This document shows positions 39,106-50,015 of a stretch of 64,000 bases of DNA, piece after piece; position 1 is the stretch's first letter; each line of letters opens with the position of its first letter. Where the stretch lies: positions 127,001 through 191,000 of the forward strand of contig NZ_CP032345.1 in assembly GCF_005222205.1 (NCBI RefSeq), read 5' to 3'. The position numbers and the translations under genes were made by a program. The notes beneath the pieces are model-generated. The model was not told the DNA's origin. It ran no database searches and saw only the letters and a list, made by a program, of their open reading frames with translations. Origin of the DNA: Azospirillum brasilense (GTDB lineage: Bacteria; Pseudomonadota; Alphaproteobacteria; Azospirillales; Azospirillaceae).

Positions 39106-39515
39106 CGCGGTCTCCTTTGGCTCGTACCGGACATGGGCCGACCTGTGGCCTTTCCGGGGTCCTTAAGCGGAGATTAACCGATCATTGTCCGGCAATCACC
39201 TCAATAATGCCCCAAAAGCACAGCCCGGGTTGTAGAACAGCCTGGCCCTGCGGAATATCCCCGTCCTGCCGCGCCAAGCCCCGTCGCGTGCCAGGAGATG
39301 CCTGGAATCCAGGCACCCCGGCGGCGTTCCCGCCCGGCGAACCGAGCGGCAAGCCGACCCGTCCCATCCAAACCCCCGACAACAACCGTCAGGCAACAAC
39401 AACGGTCAGGTTTGAGACAAGTCCCGCAAGGATTTCCCCGATACTAACGCAGAAACGCGCGGAATGTGCCTGCATCCGTGCACGTTCAGAGTGCAATAAA
39501 GGGGAGCGGGCCTCT
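39106..39515. other. Intergenic region, MarR gene versus 3-hydroxyisobutyryl-CoA hydrolase gene
   Basis: 410 bases with the MarR promoter on the minus strand. No open frame with ribosome binding site, no hairpin with U tract and no known regulator box was found by eye. The stretch 39380-39500 is slightly less GC-rich. Confidence 0.35.
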
Positions 39516-40592
39516 TCATTCGGTAAAGCGCAAATCCCCGCCAACGGGTTCGGCGAAGTAACCGGCCACCTCTTCAGCCGTCACGTCGGCCAAGGAGGCT
39601 GGCGACCAGCGCGGATTCCGATCCTTGTCCACCAGCGCCGCGCGGATGCCTTCGTAGACATCATGGCGGTCGAGGAAGGCGAGGCTGAGGCGAAGCTCCT
39701 GGACCATGCAGCCGTCGAAGTCCAGCTTGGCGCCGCGGCGCAGAGCCTCCAGCGTCACCTTCAGGCTGGTCGGCGACACCCGCTTCAGCGTGGCGAGCTG
39801 GCCGGCGGACCACTCCGTGCCTTCGGCCTCCAGGGCGGCGACGATGGCCTCCACCTCGTTGTGGGCGTAGCAGCGGTCGATGGCCGCGCGGTTGGCGGCG
39901 ACCGGCGGTTCTCCGGCTTCCTCGCGATGGCGGGCAACCGCCTCGTCGGCCGGCACGCCGTCGGACAGTTCGGCGATCAGGGACTCCAGCCGGGCGCTGG
40001 GGACGAAGGCGTCGGCGGCGCCGACCTCGATCATGTCGGCCGCCTTCAGACGGTCGCCGGTCAGGCCCAGCCAGATGCCGACCTGTCCGGGCAGGCGCGG
40101 CAGGAAGTAGGTGCCCCCGACGTCCGGATAGAGTCCGATGCCCGTCTCCGGCATGGCGAACATCGTCCGCTCGGTCACGATCCGGTGCGACCCGTGCACC
40201 GACAGGCCGACGCCGCCGCCCATGCTGATGCCGTCGATCAGCGCCACATAGGGCTTCGGGCAGGTGTGGATCAGGCGGTTGAGGACGTATTCCTCGCTGA
40301 AGAAGGCGCGGATGGACGCGCCGTCCCCCTGCCCCGCCTTGGCGGCCTTGCCCGTCTCGTACAGGTTCACCACGTCGCCGCCGGCGCAGAAGGCCTTCTC
40401 CCCCGCGCCCTGCACGACGATGGCTTTGATCTCCGGATCGGCGATCCAGGCGCGCAGCTGCGGATCGAACAGGCGGATCATGCCCAGCGTCAGGGCGTTC
40501 AGCGCCTTCGGGCGGTTCAGCGTCACCAGCCCGATGGAGCCGCGGCGTTCGAACAGGATCTCGGCGAACTGAGTCTCGGCGGGGTCGCTCAT
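39516..40592 (-). CDS. 3-hydroxyisobutyryl-CoA hydrolase (enoyl-CoA hydratase superfamily)
   Basis: About 358 aa, longer than ordinary enoyl-CoA hydratase. Crotonase motifs are LFERRGSIGLVTLNRPKALN, GAGEKAFCAGGDVVNLYETG, DGISMGGGVGLSVHGSHRI and AMPETGIGLYPDVGGTYFLP. The catalytic Glu/Asp pattern and the 350-residue length fit the HIBYL-CoA hydrolase of valine breakdown rather than the hydratase. Starts at 40592 (MSDPAETQ) and 40610 (METTGT) are equally weak. Valine catabolism would suit the nearby transporters, but this is inference. Confidence 0.85.
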   Translation of the reverse strand: MSDPAETQFAEILFERRGSIGLVTLNRPKALNALTLGMIRLFDPQLRAWIADPEIKAIVVQGAGEKAFCAGGDVVNLYETGKAAKAGQGDGASIRAFFSEEYVLNRLIHTCPKPYVALIDGISMGGGVGLSVHGSHRIVTERTMFAMPETGIGLYPDVGGTYFLPRLPGQVGIWLGLTGDRLKAADMIEVGAADAFVPSARLESLIAELSDGVPADEAVARHREEAGEPPVAANRAAIDRCYAHNEVEAIVAALEAEGTEWSAGQLATLKRVSPTSLKVTLEALRRGAKLDFDGCMVQELRLSLAFLDRHDVYEGIRAALVDKDRNPRWSPASLADVTAEEVAGYFAEPVGGDLRFTE

Positions 40593-40759
40593 GGTTCCGG
40601 TCGTTTCCATTTGTTCGTTCGTGGGGCGAATTGATCGGTTTCGGGCGATGATACGGGCGGCGGGCGGCGTGTCAAACCGCGGTTTCGCAGCGCAGCGTCG
40701 CGGAACACCACCCCGGCCCCAGCCGTTGCCGCACCCACAGTCATGAGCGGGACAGTTCC

Positions 40760-41740
40760 ATGATGGCAGCCTCAGCAGCGCAAGCGTCACGTCAGGAGGG
40801 ACCGGGCCGCAAGACGGCCATCATCCTCAACCGGTCCGCGGGGACGCTGGCCGGCCAGCCGATCGACGATACGGTGGCGGCGATCCGCAGCGCCTTCGAG
40901 CGGCACGGGGCGGAGGTGTCGCTGACCGCGGTGGAACCGGCCGACTGCGCTTCGGAAATCCGCAAGGCCATCGACTCCGACGCGGAGCTGGTGATCGTCG
41001 GCGGCGGCGACGGGACCATCCACACCGCGGTCAACATGATCCTGCCCACCGGCAAGATCCTGGGCATCCTGCCGCTCGGCACCATGAACCTGCTGGCGCG
41101 CGACCTGAAGACGCCGCTGGACCTCGACGAGGCGTACGAGGCTCTGGCCGCCGGCGAGGTGAGCAGCATCGACGTGGCGGAGGTGAACGGCGAGGTCTAC
41201 CTGAACAGCTCCGTCCTCGGCTTCTATCCCCAGGTGGTCCAGGAGCGCGAGGAGAAGCGCAAGCGGCACCGCCTGCTGAAATGGCCGGCGATGGCGCTTG
41301 CCATGGTCCGCACCTTCCGCCGTCTGCCCCTGCTCGACGTGCGGATCGACTGGGGCGAGGGGCCGCGCCGCGTGCGCACCCCGATTCTGGTGGTTTCCAA
41401 CAATCCCTTCGACGGCGAGGCGGGCAGCATGCTCCTGCGCCGTGCCCGGCTCGATTCCGGCAAACTCGGCGTCTATGTGGCGCGGCAGCGCGACCCCTGG
41501 GGGCTGCTGCGGCTGATGGGGCGCACCATGCTCGGAACTTGGCAGCAGGATGAGGAGTTGGAAACGCTGACGGCCACGCAACTGACGGTGCACAGCCGTC
41601 GGCGGCGGCTGAAAATGGTCAACGACGGTGAAATCCTGCAAATGGAGCCGCCGCTGAACTACCGCATCCGTCACAAGGCGCTGAAGGTTCTGCTGCCCAA
41701 GGCGGCGCCGGAAGGCGACGGCACGGCGGACGACGCGTGA
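40760..41740 (+). CDS. Diacylglycerol kinase family lipid kinase (YegS-like)
   Basis: 326-aa soluble lipid kinase. The nucleotide loop ELVIVGGGDGTIHTAVNMIL and the adjacent GILPLGTMNLLARDLKTPLD (the GGDGT and PLGT-x-N motifs) define the DAGK catalytic domain, and the C-terminal beta domain has SSVLGFYPQVVQEREEKRKR. It phosphorylates diacylglycerol or a related lipid, probably in envelope lipid recycling. It is probably cotranscribed with the phosphoesterase gene, which starts 26 nt after its stop. Confidence 0.87.
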   Translation: MMAASAAQASRQEGPGRKTAIILNRSAGTLAGQPIDDTVAAIRSAFERHGAEVSLTAVEPADCASEIRKAIDSDAELVIVGGGDGTIHTAVNMILPTGKILGILPLGTMNLLARDLKTPLDLDEAYEALAAGEVSSIDVAEVNGEVYLNSSVLGFYPQVVQEREEKRKRHRLLKWPAMALAMVRTFRRLPLLDVRIDWGEGPRRVRTPILVVSNNPFDGEAGSMLLRRARLDSGKLGVYVARQRDPWGLLRLMGRTMLGTWQQDEELETLTATQLTVHSRRRRLKMVNDGEILQMEPPLNYRIRHKALKVLLPKAAPEGDGTADDA

Positions 41741-41765
41741 CGGGAATGACTGCCGGGGAGGTGTC

Positions 41766-42614
41766 GTGAAGAAGCTCGCCCACATCTCGGACCTGCATTT
41801 CGGGCGGATCGACCCGCTGGTGGTCGACGGCCTGCTGGCCGATCTGACGGCGGCGCGGCCCGACCTGATCGTCATCTCCGGCGATCTCGTCCAGCGCGCC
41901 AAGGCCCGCCATTTCCTGGAGGCGCGGGCCTTCCTGGAAAAGCTGCCCTTCCCCTATCTGGTCGTGCCGGGCAACCACGACATCCCGGTGTACAACGTGG
42001 TGCGCCGCTTCCTCGACCCCTTCGGCAACTACAAGCGCTACATCACCACCGACCTCAGCCCCTTCCACATCGATTCGGAGATCGCCGTTCTGGGGATCAA
42101 CACGGCGCGCTCGGTCATCACGGATTTTTCCGAAGGGCGCATGAACAAGGCGCAGATCAAGCGCGTGCGCGAGGTGTTCTGCGAGGTGCCGGACACCGTC
42201 TTCAAGGTGCTGTTCACCCACCACCCCTTCCTGCCGCCGCCCGACGCGCCGAAGACGAAGCTGGTCGGGCGGCACAAGCTGGCCCTGCCGGCGCTGGAAA
42301 GCTGCGGGGTCGATCTGCTGCTGGCCGGGCATCTGCACCGCGCCTATTCCGGCGACATCATGACCCACCACACCCAGGTGGCGCGCTCCATCCTGGTCGC
42401 CCAGGCCTCCACCGCGACCTCCACGCGCCTGCGCAACGAGGCCAACGCCTACAACCTCATCGCCATCGAGCCGCCGCGCGTCACCTTCGAGGTGCGGTCC
42501 TGGGAGGGGGCGGCCTTCACCGGCGGACTCGTCTCGCAATGGCGCAAGGACGGCCACCGCTGGATCATGGAGATGCAGGACTCGGGATTCAGACCTGTGA
42601 GCGGTGCGGCTTGA
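41766..42614 (+). CDS. Metallophosphoesterase (calcineurin-like, CpdA-type)
   Basis: 282-aa cytoplasmic phosphodiesterase. Binuclear metal motifs are AHISDLHFGRID, VISGDLVQRAK, PGNHDIPVYN, FTHHPFLPP and LLAGHLHRAY. The layout is class III cyclic-nucleotide phosphodiesterase-like, although a nucleotide substrate is not proven. The start is GTG at 41766 with GGGGAGG before it. Confidence 0.88.
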   Translation: MKKLAHISDLHFGRIDPLVVDGLLADLTAARPDLIVISGDLVQRAKARHFLEARAFLEKLPFPYLVVPGNHDIPVYNVVRRFLDPFGNYKRYITTDLSPFHIDSEIAVLGINTARSVITDFSEGRMNKAQIKRVREVFCEVPDTVFKVLFTHHPFLPPPDAPKTKLVGRHKLALPALESCGVDLLLAGHLHRAYSGDIMTHHTQVARSILVAQASTATSTRLRNEANAYNLIAIEPPRVTFEVRSWEGAAFTGGLVSQWRKDGHRWIMEMQDSGFRPVSGAA

Positions 42615-43691
<1,077 letters not shown>

Positions 43692-43782
43692 GCCGTTCGG
43701 GCTCGTCTTTGAGCTGTTCGGGCGCACGGGTGTGCGGACGCTTTTGTAGCATGTGGCCATCGCCGACCGATGGAGTTTCCCC

Positions 43783-44334
43783 ATGCGCAATCGTTCCGCT
43801 CTCCTGCTCGCCGCCATCCTTGCCATAGGCGCCGCCCCGGCCACCGCTTTTGAGCTGACCAGCCCCGACATCAAGGACGGGGCGCCGCTGGGCGAGCGGC
43901 ATGTCTTCGCCGGCTTCGGCTGCACAGGGGAAAATCTCTCGCCAACGTTGGCCTGGAAGGACGCACCGGCCGGCACGCGCAGCTTCGCTGTCACCGCGTA
44001 CGACCCCGATGCGCCGACAGGCAGCGGCTGGTGGCATTGGATCGTCTTTAACATTCCCGCCACCACCCTGCAGCTCTCGGCCGGGGCTGGAAATCCGGAC
44101 ACGGGATTGCTTCCGGCCGGAGCGTTGCAAAGCCGCACCGACTTCGGCACGCCGGGCTACGGCGGTGCCTGTCCGCCGGTCGGCGACACACCACACCGCT
44201 ACGTCTTCACCGTCCACGCATTGAAGACGGACAGCCTTCCGCTCGACGCGAACTCGTCGGGCGCCATGGTCGGCTTTCTACTGAACGCCAACCGCCTGGA
44301 AAAGGCCACGCTGACCGCGCGTTACGGTCGATGA
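43783..44334 (+). CDS. YbhB/YbcL-type phosphatidylethanolamine-binding protein (PEBP)
   Basis: 183-aa protein with a signal peptide (MRNRSALLLAAILAIGAAPA). The PEBP fold shows GCTGENLSPTLAWKDAPAGT, YDPDAPTGSGWWHWIVFNIP, GTPGYGGACPPVGDTPHRYV and an ending ATLTARYGR. It is presumably periplasmic with unknown ligand. GGAG lies seven bases before ATG 43783. Its stop overlaps an ATG of the AraC gene (ATGA). Confidence 0.9.
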   Translation: MRNRSALLLAAILAIGAAPATAFELTSPDIKDGAPLGERHVFAGFGCTGENLSPTLAWKDAPAGTRSFAVTAYDPDAPTGSGWWHWIVFNIPATTLQLSAGAGNPDTGLLPAGALQSRTDFGTPGYGGACPPVGDTPHRYVFTVHALKTDSLPLDANSSGAMVGFLLNANRLEKATLTARYGR

Positions 44335-44399
44335 GCGTGCCGATGGGGCGCTGCGGACCTTGCCCGTGCGTCCCGGCGCCTCCTAGACTGGACGCCGCC

Positions 44400-45266
44400 A
44401 TGACACCGGACCTCCTTCCAGCATTGTCCCGCTACGCCGCCCGCGACCTCCGACCGGGCTCCGGCGATCGCCCACACCGTCCCGAACTGTGGGCGTTCGT
44501 GGCCCGCAACCGCGAACGCATCACGGACGTCCGCATAGAACGCACGGCCTTGATCGTGGTGATCGACGGTGCCAAAGAGGTCACCGACACCCGCGGCACC
44601 CACCATTTTCCGAAGGGTTCGGCGATGCTGCTGCCGCCCGGCTGGATCGGCACGGTGGTGAACGCCCCGAGCGAGGCGACCGGGCATTACCGCGCCCTGA
44701 TCCTGGAATTTCCGGGGGACATGGTCCGGCGGCTTCTCGACGCCCATCCCACCGCACGGGTCGGCACTCGGCAGCATCCGCGCGACTTCCGCGTGGCCCT
44801 GACGCCCGCTCTGGTCAGCGCGGTGGAGCACGCCGCCGCCGGCTTGGCCGCGGGTGCCGCGCTCAGCCCACGCCTCGTCGAGCACCGCTGCATGGAAGTC
44901 CTGCTGGCCCTTCTGGACGACTGTGTGTGGTGGCTCGGGCACGGAATGCCTGGTGGCACGGCCGACGCGGTCCGCCAATTGGTCCGCGCCTATCCCGACC
45001 AGCCTTGGACAGCCAGGAGCGTCGCTGTCGAGATGGGTCTCAGCACGGGAACCTTGCGCCGACGCCTTGCCGATGAAGACGCCTCCGTACGGCGCATCCT
45101 GACGGAGGAGCGTGTCGCTCACGCCCGTCGGTTGCTGGAAAGCGACGGGCTGTCTGTGCAGGAAGCGGCGGAGGCCGTTGGCTACACCTCCCGCTCCCAC
45201 TTCGCCCGACGGGTTCGGGCCGTTACGGGCGCGAACCCGTCGGACCTGCGAGGCGATGGTCGCTGA
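44400..45266 (+). CDS. AraC family transcriptional regulator
   Basis: 288-aa regulator. The N-terminal about 180 residues resemble a cupin-like ligand-sensing domain (DGAKEVTDTRGTHHFPKGSA). The C-terminal helix-turn-helix pair is ARSVAVEMGLSTGTLRRRLA and SVQEAAEAVGYTSRSHFARR, ending with VTGANPSDLR. ATG at 44400 is chosen; an upstream ATG at 44331 is coupled to the PEBP gene by ATGA overlap. It may regulate the adjacent PEBP gene, but no operator was found. Confidence 0.85.
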   Translation: MTPDLLPALSRYAARDLRPGSGDRPHRPELWAFVARNRERITDVRIERTALIVVIDGAKEVTDTRGTHHFPKGSAMLLPPGWIGTVVNAPSEATGHYRALILEFPGDMVRRLLDAHPTARVGTRQHPRDFRVALTPALVSAVEHAAAGLAAGAALSPRLVEHRCMEVLLALLDDCVWWLGHGMPGGTADAVRQLVRAYPDQPWTARSVAVEMGLSTGTLRRRLADEDASVRRILTEERVAHARRLLESDGLSVQEAAEAVGYTSRSHFARRVRAVTGANPSDLRGDGR

Positions 45267-46295
45267 TTATTTCGGCGTGCCTTTCCACACCTGGAACTGC
45301 GGCGTTTCCAGCAGCAGATCGGCGTGGCCGAAGGCCGTCTTGAACAGCTTGCCGACGCCCGCCGTCCGCTGCGTCACCGCGACCAGCGAGCCGCGCAGCT
45401 TCAGATACTGCTTGGTGCCGGCGACCAGGGCCTCCAGCATCCCGAAATCCTCGTCCTTGCCGCGGTGGAGCGGCGGGTTCGAGACGATCAGCCCGAAGCG
45501 CTCCCGCGCGCCGAGCCCGGCCAGCCCGTCGCTGAGCACGCATTCCGCGTCCGGCACGTTCTGGCGGGCGGCATGCAGAGCCACCGCATCGATGTCCAGC
45601 AGGGTCAGCCGGGCGTCCGGCGTGCGCTCCCGCACCGCCCGGGCGATCACCCCGGCGCCGCAGCCGAAATCAAGAACGGCGGTGCCCGCCGCGATCTCCG
45701 GCAGGACCTGGAGCAGGCATTCCGTGCCGGTGTCGAGCCGGCCATGGGCGAACAGGCCGGGGTAGGACACCAGATCGAGCGCGTCGTCACGCCCCGGCAG
45801 CGGCAGGGCGACGGTCTCCCGCCAATCCTCCAGATTGCCCTTGGCCGAATCACTGGTCCGGCGGGTTTCCAGCAGACGGGCGCGGCGCTTGATGGTCAGC
45901 GTCTCCACGCCTTCCGCCAGCCCGTCGAAGCGCTTCGGCGCGGAAGTGATGCCCTCGTCGTTGCTGCCGGCGATCCACAGCGGCGCCCCCGCCGGCAGGC
46001 GGGCGGCGAGGGCGTGCAGGGCCATCTCGAAGGCGGCCCAGCCGCGCGGTAGGCGCAGGACCGCGCCGTCGAAGGCGCCGTCCGTCGGCCAGGGCGTGGC
46101 CGGTTTGCCGTCCAGCCCCAGGCGATGCCAGGAAACGACCTCCGCCCCGCCATCGGCCAGGGCCTCTTCCATGGCGCCGTCGGTGTCACCGGCCACCAGG
46201 ATGCGGCCCTGCGGGCGGCGCTCGGCCAGGGCCTCCGCGGCGACGCCGGCCACGGTGGAATCGCGGTCGGTCGCGCGGTTGGACAGTCGGCTCAC
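45267..46295 (-). CDS. RsmC-like rRNA methyltransferase (class I SAM-dependent)
   Basis: 342-aa protein made of two Rossmann-like halves, as in RsmC/RlmG. The SAM-binding glycine loop is VLDFGCGAGVIARAVRE, the acidic residue LTLLDIDAVALHAARQN and the catalytic tetrapeptide VSNPPLHRG (variant of NPPY/F). RsmC makes m2G1207 in 16S rRNA; RlmG methylates 23S. The start is GTG at 46295 with AGGAA about ten bases before it. Confidence 0.85.
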   Translation of the reverse strand: MSRLSNRATDRDSTVAGVAAEALAERRPQGRILVAGDTDGAMEEALADGGAEVVSWHRLGLDGKPATPWPTDGAFDGAVLRLPRGWAAFEMALHALAARLPAGAPLWIAGSNDEGITSAPKRFDGLAEGVETLTIKRRARLLETRRTSDSAKGNLEDWRETVALPLPGRDDALDLVSYPGLFAHGRLDTGTECLLQVLPEIAAGTAVLDFGCGAGVIARAVRERTPDARLTLLDIDAVALHAARQNVPDAECVLSDGLAGLGARERFGLIVSNPPLHRGKDEDFGMLEALVAGTKQYLKLRGSLVAVTQRTAGVGKLFKTAFGHADLLLETPQFQVWKGTPK

Positions 46296-46308
46296 AGGTT
46301 TCTTCCTT

Positions 46309-46785
46309 TTATCCCCGGTCGCGCATCAGGCGCGCCTTGTCGCGCTGCCACGTCCGTTCCTTCTCAGACTCGCGCTTGTCGTGCTTCTTCTTGCCGGCGG
46401 CCAAGCCCACCTCGACCTTGGCGATGCCGCGGTCGTTGAAATAGACGGACATGGGGATCAGCGTGATCCCCTTCTGCTTGATGGCGCCCATGAGCTTGCT
46501 CAGCTCGCGGCGGTGCACCAGCAGCTTGCGCGGCCGCTTGGTCTCGTGCTGAAGCCAGCGTCCCGCCTGCCCGTATTCCGGGATGTAGGCGTTGAACAGG
46601 TACAGCTCCCCGTTCTTGAGGCCGGCGTACGCCTCGTTGATGCTGGCACGGCCGCCGCGCAACGACTTCACCTCGGTGCCGGTCAGGATCAGACCGGCCT
46701 CCATGGTGTCTTCGATGAAATAGTCGAAGCGTGCGCGGCGGTTCTGTGCCGCGATGCGCCTTGGTTCGGGCTCGCGGGCGGCCAC
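46309..46785 (-). CDS. smpB: SsrA-binding protein SmpB
   Basis: 158-aa tmRNA-binding protein for rescue of stalled ribosomes. Signature segments are [40 protein letters not shown] and the basic C-terminal tail [20 protein letters not shown]. It starts at GTG 46785 with GGAGG upstream, 36 nt downstream of the dapA stop, a linkage seen in several alphaproteobacteria. Confidence 0.97.
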   Translation of the reverse strand: MAAREPEPRRIAAQNRRARFDYFIEDTMEAGLILTGTEVKSLRGGRASINEAYAGLKNGELYLFNAYIPEYGQAGRWLQHETKRPRKLLVHRRELSKLMGAIKQKGITLIPMSVYFNDRGIAKVEVGLAAGKKKHDKRESEKERTWQRDKARLMRDRG

Positions 46786-46821
46786 GGATCCTCCTTCCCT
46801 GGGGCGGGGTGCTGCCGTCCC

Positions 46822-47697
46822 TTAGGACAGCAGCCCGGCCTTCTTCATCGCGTCGCGGACGGTGGTCCGCGTGCTCTCCGACGCGGCGACCAGCGGCAGG
46901 CGAACCTCGTCCGAGGACTTGCCGAGCAGGCTGGCGGCGTATTTCACCGGGGCCGGGCTCGTCTCCACGAACATGGAATCGTGCAGCGGGGTCAGCAGGT
47001 CGCGGTACTTGTAGGCGGTGGCGAGATCGCCCTTCCGCCAGGCGTCCTGCATCGCGGCGCACTGGGCCGGCGCGATGTTCGCCGTCACCGAGATGCAGCC
47101 GACGCCGCCCTGCGCGTTGAAGGCCAGCGCCGTCGCGTCCTCGCCCGAGAGCTGGATGAAGTCGGGACCGACCTCCTGCAGCAGACGGACCGGGCGGGCC
47201 AGATCCGCCGTGGCGTCCTTCACGCCGATGATGTTCGGCAGCTTGGCGAGGCGGGCCATCGTTGCCACCGACATATCCACGACACTGCGGCCGGGAATGT
47301 TGTAGATAACGATCGGCAAATCCGCCGCGTCATGGATCGCTTTGAAATGCTGGTACAGACCTTCTTGCGTCGGCTTGTTGTAATAGGGCGTGACGACCAG
47401 CGCCGCGGTGGCGCCGGCCTTCTTGGCGTGCCGGGTCAGCGCGATCGCCTCCTCGGTGGAGTTCGACCCGGTGCCGGCGACGACCGGAACCTTCCCGCCC
47501 GCGGCCTCGATGCACAGCTCGACGACCCGGTTGTGCTCCTCGTGGGAGAGGGTCGGCGACTCGCCCGTGGTGCCGCACGGAACGAGACCGTGGGTGCCCT
47601 GCGCAACCTGCCACTCGACGAAGGACTGGAAGGCGGCCTCGTCCACTTTCCCGTTTTTAAACGGAGTCAAAAGAGCGACGATGGAACCGTACAACAT
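46822..47697 (-). CDS. dapA: 4-hydroxy-tetrahydrodipicolinate synthase
   Basis: 291-aa class I aldolase-fold enzyme that condenses pyruvate with aspartate semialdehyde for lysine and peptidoglycan. Motifs are [34 protein letters not shown] with Tyr133-type residue, [12 protein letters not shown] and the Schiff-base Lys in [19 protein letters not shown] at 47697 lies eight bases after GGAGG and gives the usual length; the in-frame GTG at 47706 falls inside that RBS. Confidence 0.97.
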   Translation of the reverse strand: MLYGSIVALLTPFKNGKVDEAAFQSFVEWQVAQGTHGLVPCGTTGESPTLSHEEHNRVVELCIEAAGGKVPVVAGTGSNSTEEAIALTRHAKKAGATAALVVTPYYNKPTQEGLYQHFKAIHDAADLPIVIYNIPGRSVVDMSVATMARLAKLPNIIGVKDATADLARPVRLLQEVGPDFIQLSGEDATALAFNAQGGVGCISVTANIAPAQCAAMQDAWRKGDLATAYKYRDLLTPLHDSMFVETSPAPVKYAASLLGKSSDEVRLPLVAASESTRTTVRDAMKKAGLLS

Positions 47698-47775
47698 GCC
47701 TGCCACCTCCGACGGACTTCAAGAAAAGTGTCGCGCACCTTAGCCGCACCCGTTCCCCCGAGCAAGAGCGCCCGG

Positions 47776-49752
47776 ATGATCATCCGACATGCCACCCGTT
47801 CCGCCACCCGTTCCGCCATTGCCGCCGCCCTGCTGGGGCTGATCGTGCTGGCCCAGCCCGCTGGGGCGGCCAGCCTGACGGCGCAGGACCTCGCGGTCTA
47901 TCGGCAGGCCTTCAAGGCCGCCGACAACGACCGGCACGACGAGGCGCTGCGCCTCGCCGCCCAGGCCTCCAACAAGCTGCCGGCCAAGGTGATCCGCTGG
48001 ATGGCCCTGGCGACTCCCGGCGGCGGCAGCTTCGACGAGATCGCCGCCTTCATCCGCGAGAACGGCGACTGGCCCAACCAGGCGCAGCTCCGCCGTCAGG
48101 CGGAAAAGGCGATGCCCATCGACCTGGACGAGGACCGGGTGCTCGCCTGGTTCAAGCAGTACCCGCCGCTGTCCAACGAAGGCTTCATGCGCTACGCCGA
48201 CACGCTGCTGGCGACCGGCAACGCCGAGCGGGCGGTGCGGATGGTGCGCGACCGCTGGGTCGAAGCGAACTTCACCTCCGCGGACGAGGAGCAGTTCCTG
48301 GCCCGCTACCGCTCCCACCTGCGCCCGCAGGAGCACAAGGCGCGCATCGACCGCCTGCTGTGGGAGCGCCAGGAGGCCGCGGTGCGCCGCATGCTGCCCT
48401 TCTTCGACGAGGCCTACGATCTGCTGATCGAGGCGCGGATCGCCCTGGACGGCGACGCCAAGAACGCCGACGCGGCGCTGGCGCGCGTCCCTGCCTCCCT
48501 GCGCAACGACCCCGGCCTGCTGTTCGACCGCGCCCGCTACCGCCGTCGCAAGGGCGACGACGCGGGAGCCCTGGAGATCATCGCCCAGGCGCCCAAGGAC
48601 ATGGGCCGCCCGCAGGCGTGGTGGACGGAGCGCCACATCCTGGCCCGCCGCGCCATGGTGAACGGCGACCACAACCTCGCCTACCGTCTGGTCACGGCGC
48701 ACGGCCAGACCGAGGGCAGCGGCGCGGCGGAGGCGGAATTCCTTGCCGGTTTCCTGGCGCTGCGCTTCCTCGACGATCCGTCGAGCGCCTTCAACCACTT
48801 CCACAAGCTCTACCGTTCGGTCGGCGCGCCGATCAGCAAGGCGCGCGGCGCCTACTGGTGCGGGCGCGCGGCCGAGGCGCTGGGCCAGACGGCGCAGGCC
48901 AAGGACTGGTACGCCAAGGCCGCCCAGTACGGGACGACCTTCTACGGCCAGCTCGCCGCCCGCCACGCCGGGAGCGGGCGCATCGCCCTGCCCGCCGAGC
49001 CGCGCGTGTCGAACGCCGACGCCACCGCCTTCGAGCGGCGGGAGGTGGTCCGCGTGACCAAGCTGCTGGCTGAGATCGAGGGCAACACCGACGAGCGGGT
49101 GACCGCCTTCCTGCGCCGCATCAGCCTCGACGCCAAGGAGCCGGCGGATTACGTGCTGGCCGCCAAGCTGGCCCGCGAGGTCGGGCGCCGCGATCTCGCC
49201 GTCGCTGCCGCGAAGGACGCTGCGCAGAACGACGTGTTCCTGGTGGAAGCCGGCTACCCGATGATCGAGAGCCGCCCGTCGGCTCCGGAAATCGCCCTGG
49301 TGCACGCCATCATCCGGCAGGAAAGCACCTTCAACACCCGCGTGGTGTCGTCGGCCGGTGCGCGCGGCCTGATGCAGCTCATGCCCGGAACGGCGCAGCT
49401 CGTCGCCAGCAAGCTGGGGGTCAAGCACGACACCGCCAAGCTGATCAGCGACCCGGACTACAACGTGCGGCTCGGTTCCACCTATCTGGCGGACATGATC
49501 GACCGCTTCAACGGCTCCTACATCATGGCGATCGCCGCCTACAACGCCGGCCCGACCCGCGTGCGCCAATGGATCGAGACCTATGGCGATCCGCGGGGCG
49601 AAGCCATCGACGCCGTGGACTGGCTGGAACTGATTCCGATCTACGAAACCCGCAACTACGTGCAACGGGTCATGGAGGCCATGCTGGTCTACCGGGCGCG
49701 CATCCAGGGCGCCAAGGCGGAGCTGAATCTGGACAAGGAAATCCGGCGATGA
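47776..49752 (+). CDS. Soluble lytic murein transglycosylase (Slt70-like)
   Basis: 658-aa exported enzyme with a signal peptide (SAIAAALLGLIVLAQPAGAA). Long alpha-helical superhelical repeats (about residues 40-500) form a ring, and the C-terminal SLT domain has ALVHAIIRQESTFNTRVVSS (catalytic Glu), AGARGLMQLMPGTAQL and YIMAIAAYNAGPTRVRQW. It cleaves the MurNAc-GlcNAc bond to 1,6-anhydro-MurNAc. ATG at 47776 is chosen. It is divergent from dapA across about 80 nt. A perfect 13-bp hairpin follows the stop. Confidence 0.93.
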   Translation: MIIRHATRSATRSAIAAALLGLIVLAQPAGAASLTAQDLAVYRQAFKAADNDRHDEALRLAAQASNKLPAKVIRWMALATPGGGSFDEIAAFIRENGDWPNQAQLRRQAEKAMPIDLDEDRVLAWFKQYPPLSNEGFMRYADTLLATGNAERAVRMVRDRWVEANFTSADEEQFLARYRSHLRPQEHKARIDRLLWERQEAAVRRMLPFFDEAYDLLIEARIALDGDAKNADAALARVPASLRNDPGLLFDRARYRRRKGDDAGALEIIAQAPKDMGRPQAWWTERHILARRAMVNGDHNLAYRLVTAHGQTEGSGAAEAEFLAGFLALRFLDDPSSAFNHFHKLYRSVGAPISKARGAYWCGRAAEALGQTAQAKDWYAKAAQYGTTFYGQLAARHAGSGRIALPAEPRVSNADATAFERREVVRVTKLLAEIEGNTDERVTAFLRRISLDAKEPADYVLAAKLAREVGRRDLAVAAAKDAAQNDVFLVEAGYPMIESRPSAPEIALVHAIIRQESTFNTRVVSSAGARGLMQLMPGTAQLVASKLGVKHDTAKLISDPDYNVRLGSTYLADMIDRFNGSYIMAIAAYNAGPTRVRQWIETYGDPRGEAIDAVDWLELIPIYETRNYVQRVMEAMLVYRARIQGAKAELNLDKEIRR

Positions 49753-50015
49753 ATTCCCGACGGTCCCTCGCCCATATCCGACGAGGGACCGTCGCACCGA
49801 TCAAAGACGAATATTCGAAAGTCACAAAAGCCGGCTTATCTCTGTCACATACCGAAATCGAAATCGTCCAATTTTCGCCCTTTTCGTCTGAAGTGGTAAC
49901 TCTTCTTCCTGTCCGGAAGATGAATTGCATTTAATGCTCTATTAACCACAACCCGACAGAATTCCCACGCACGGACGGACCGTGTTTCTCTTTATTCCGT
50001 GATTGGGAGCCTACC
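49753..50015. other. Hairpin and AT-richer gap after the lytic transglycosylase
   Basis: A perfect 13-bp stem (49758-49770 and 49782-49794, 11-nt loop) follows the stop at once and lacks a U tract, so it may be a Rho-type end or mRNA stabiliser. The sequence from 49800 to 50000 is AT-rich and likely contains the promoter of the small gene at 50016. No other gene is seen. Confidence 0.5.

Noticed and set aside
45835..47775. Upstream extension of the lytic transglycosylase frame
   Set aside because: It runs opposite rsmC-like, smpB and dapA genes and lacks a start with ribosome binding site; the signal peptide begins at 47776.
49749..49934. Small open frame after the lytic transglycosylase
   Set aside because: It overlaps the 13-bp hairpin, has AT-rich non-typical codons and no ribosome binding site of its own.
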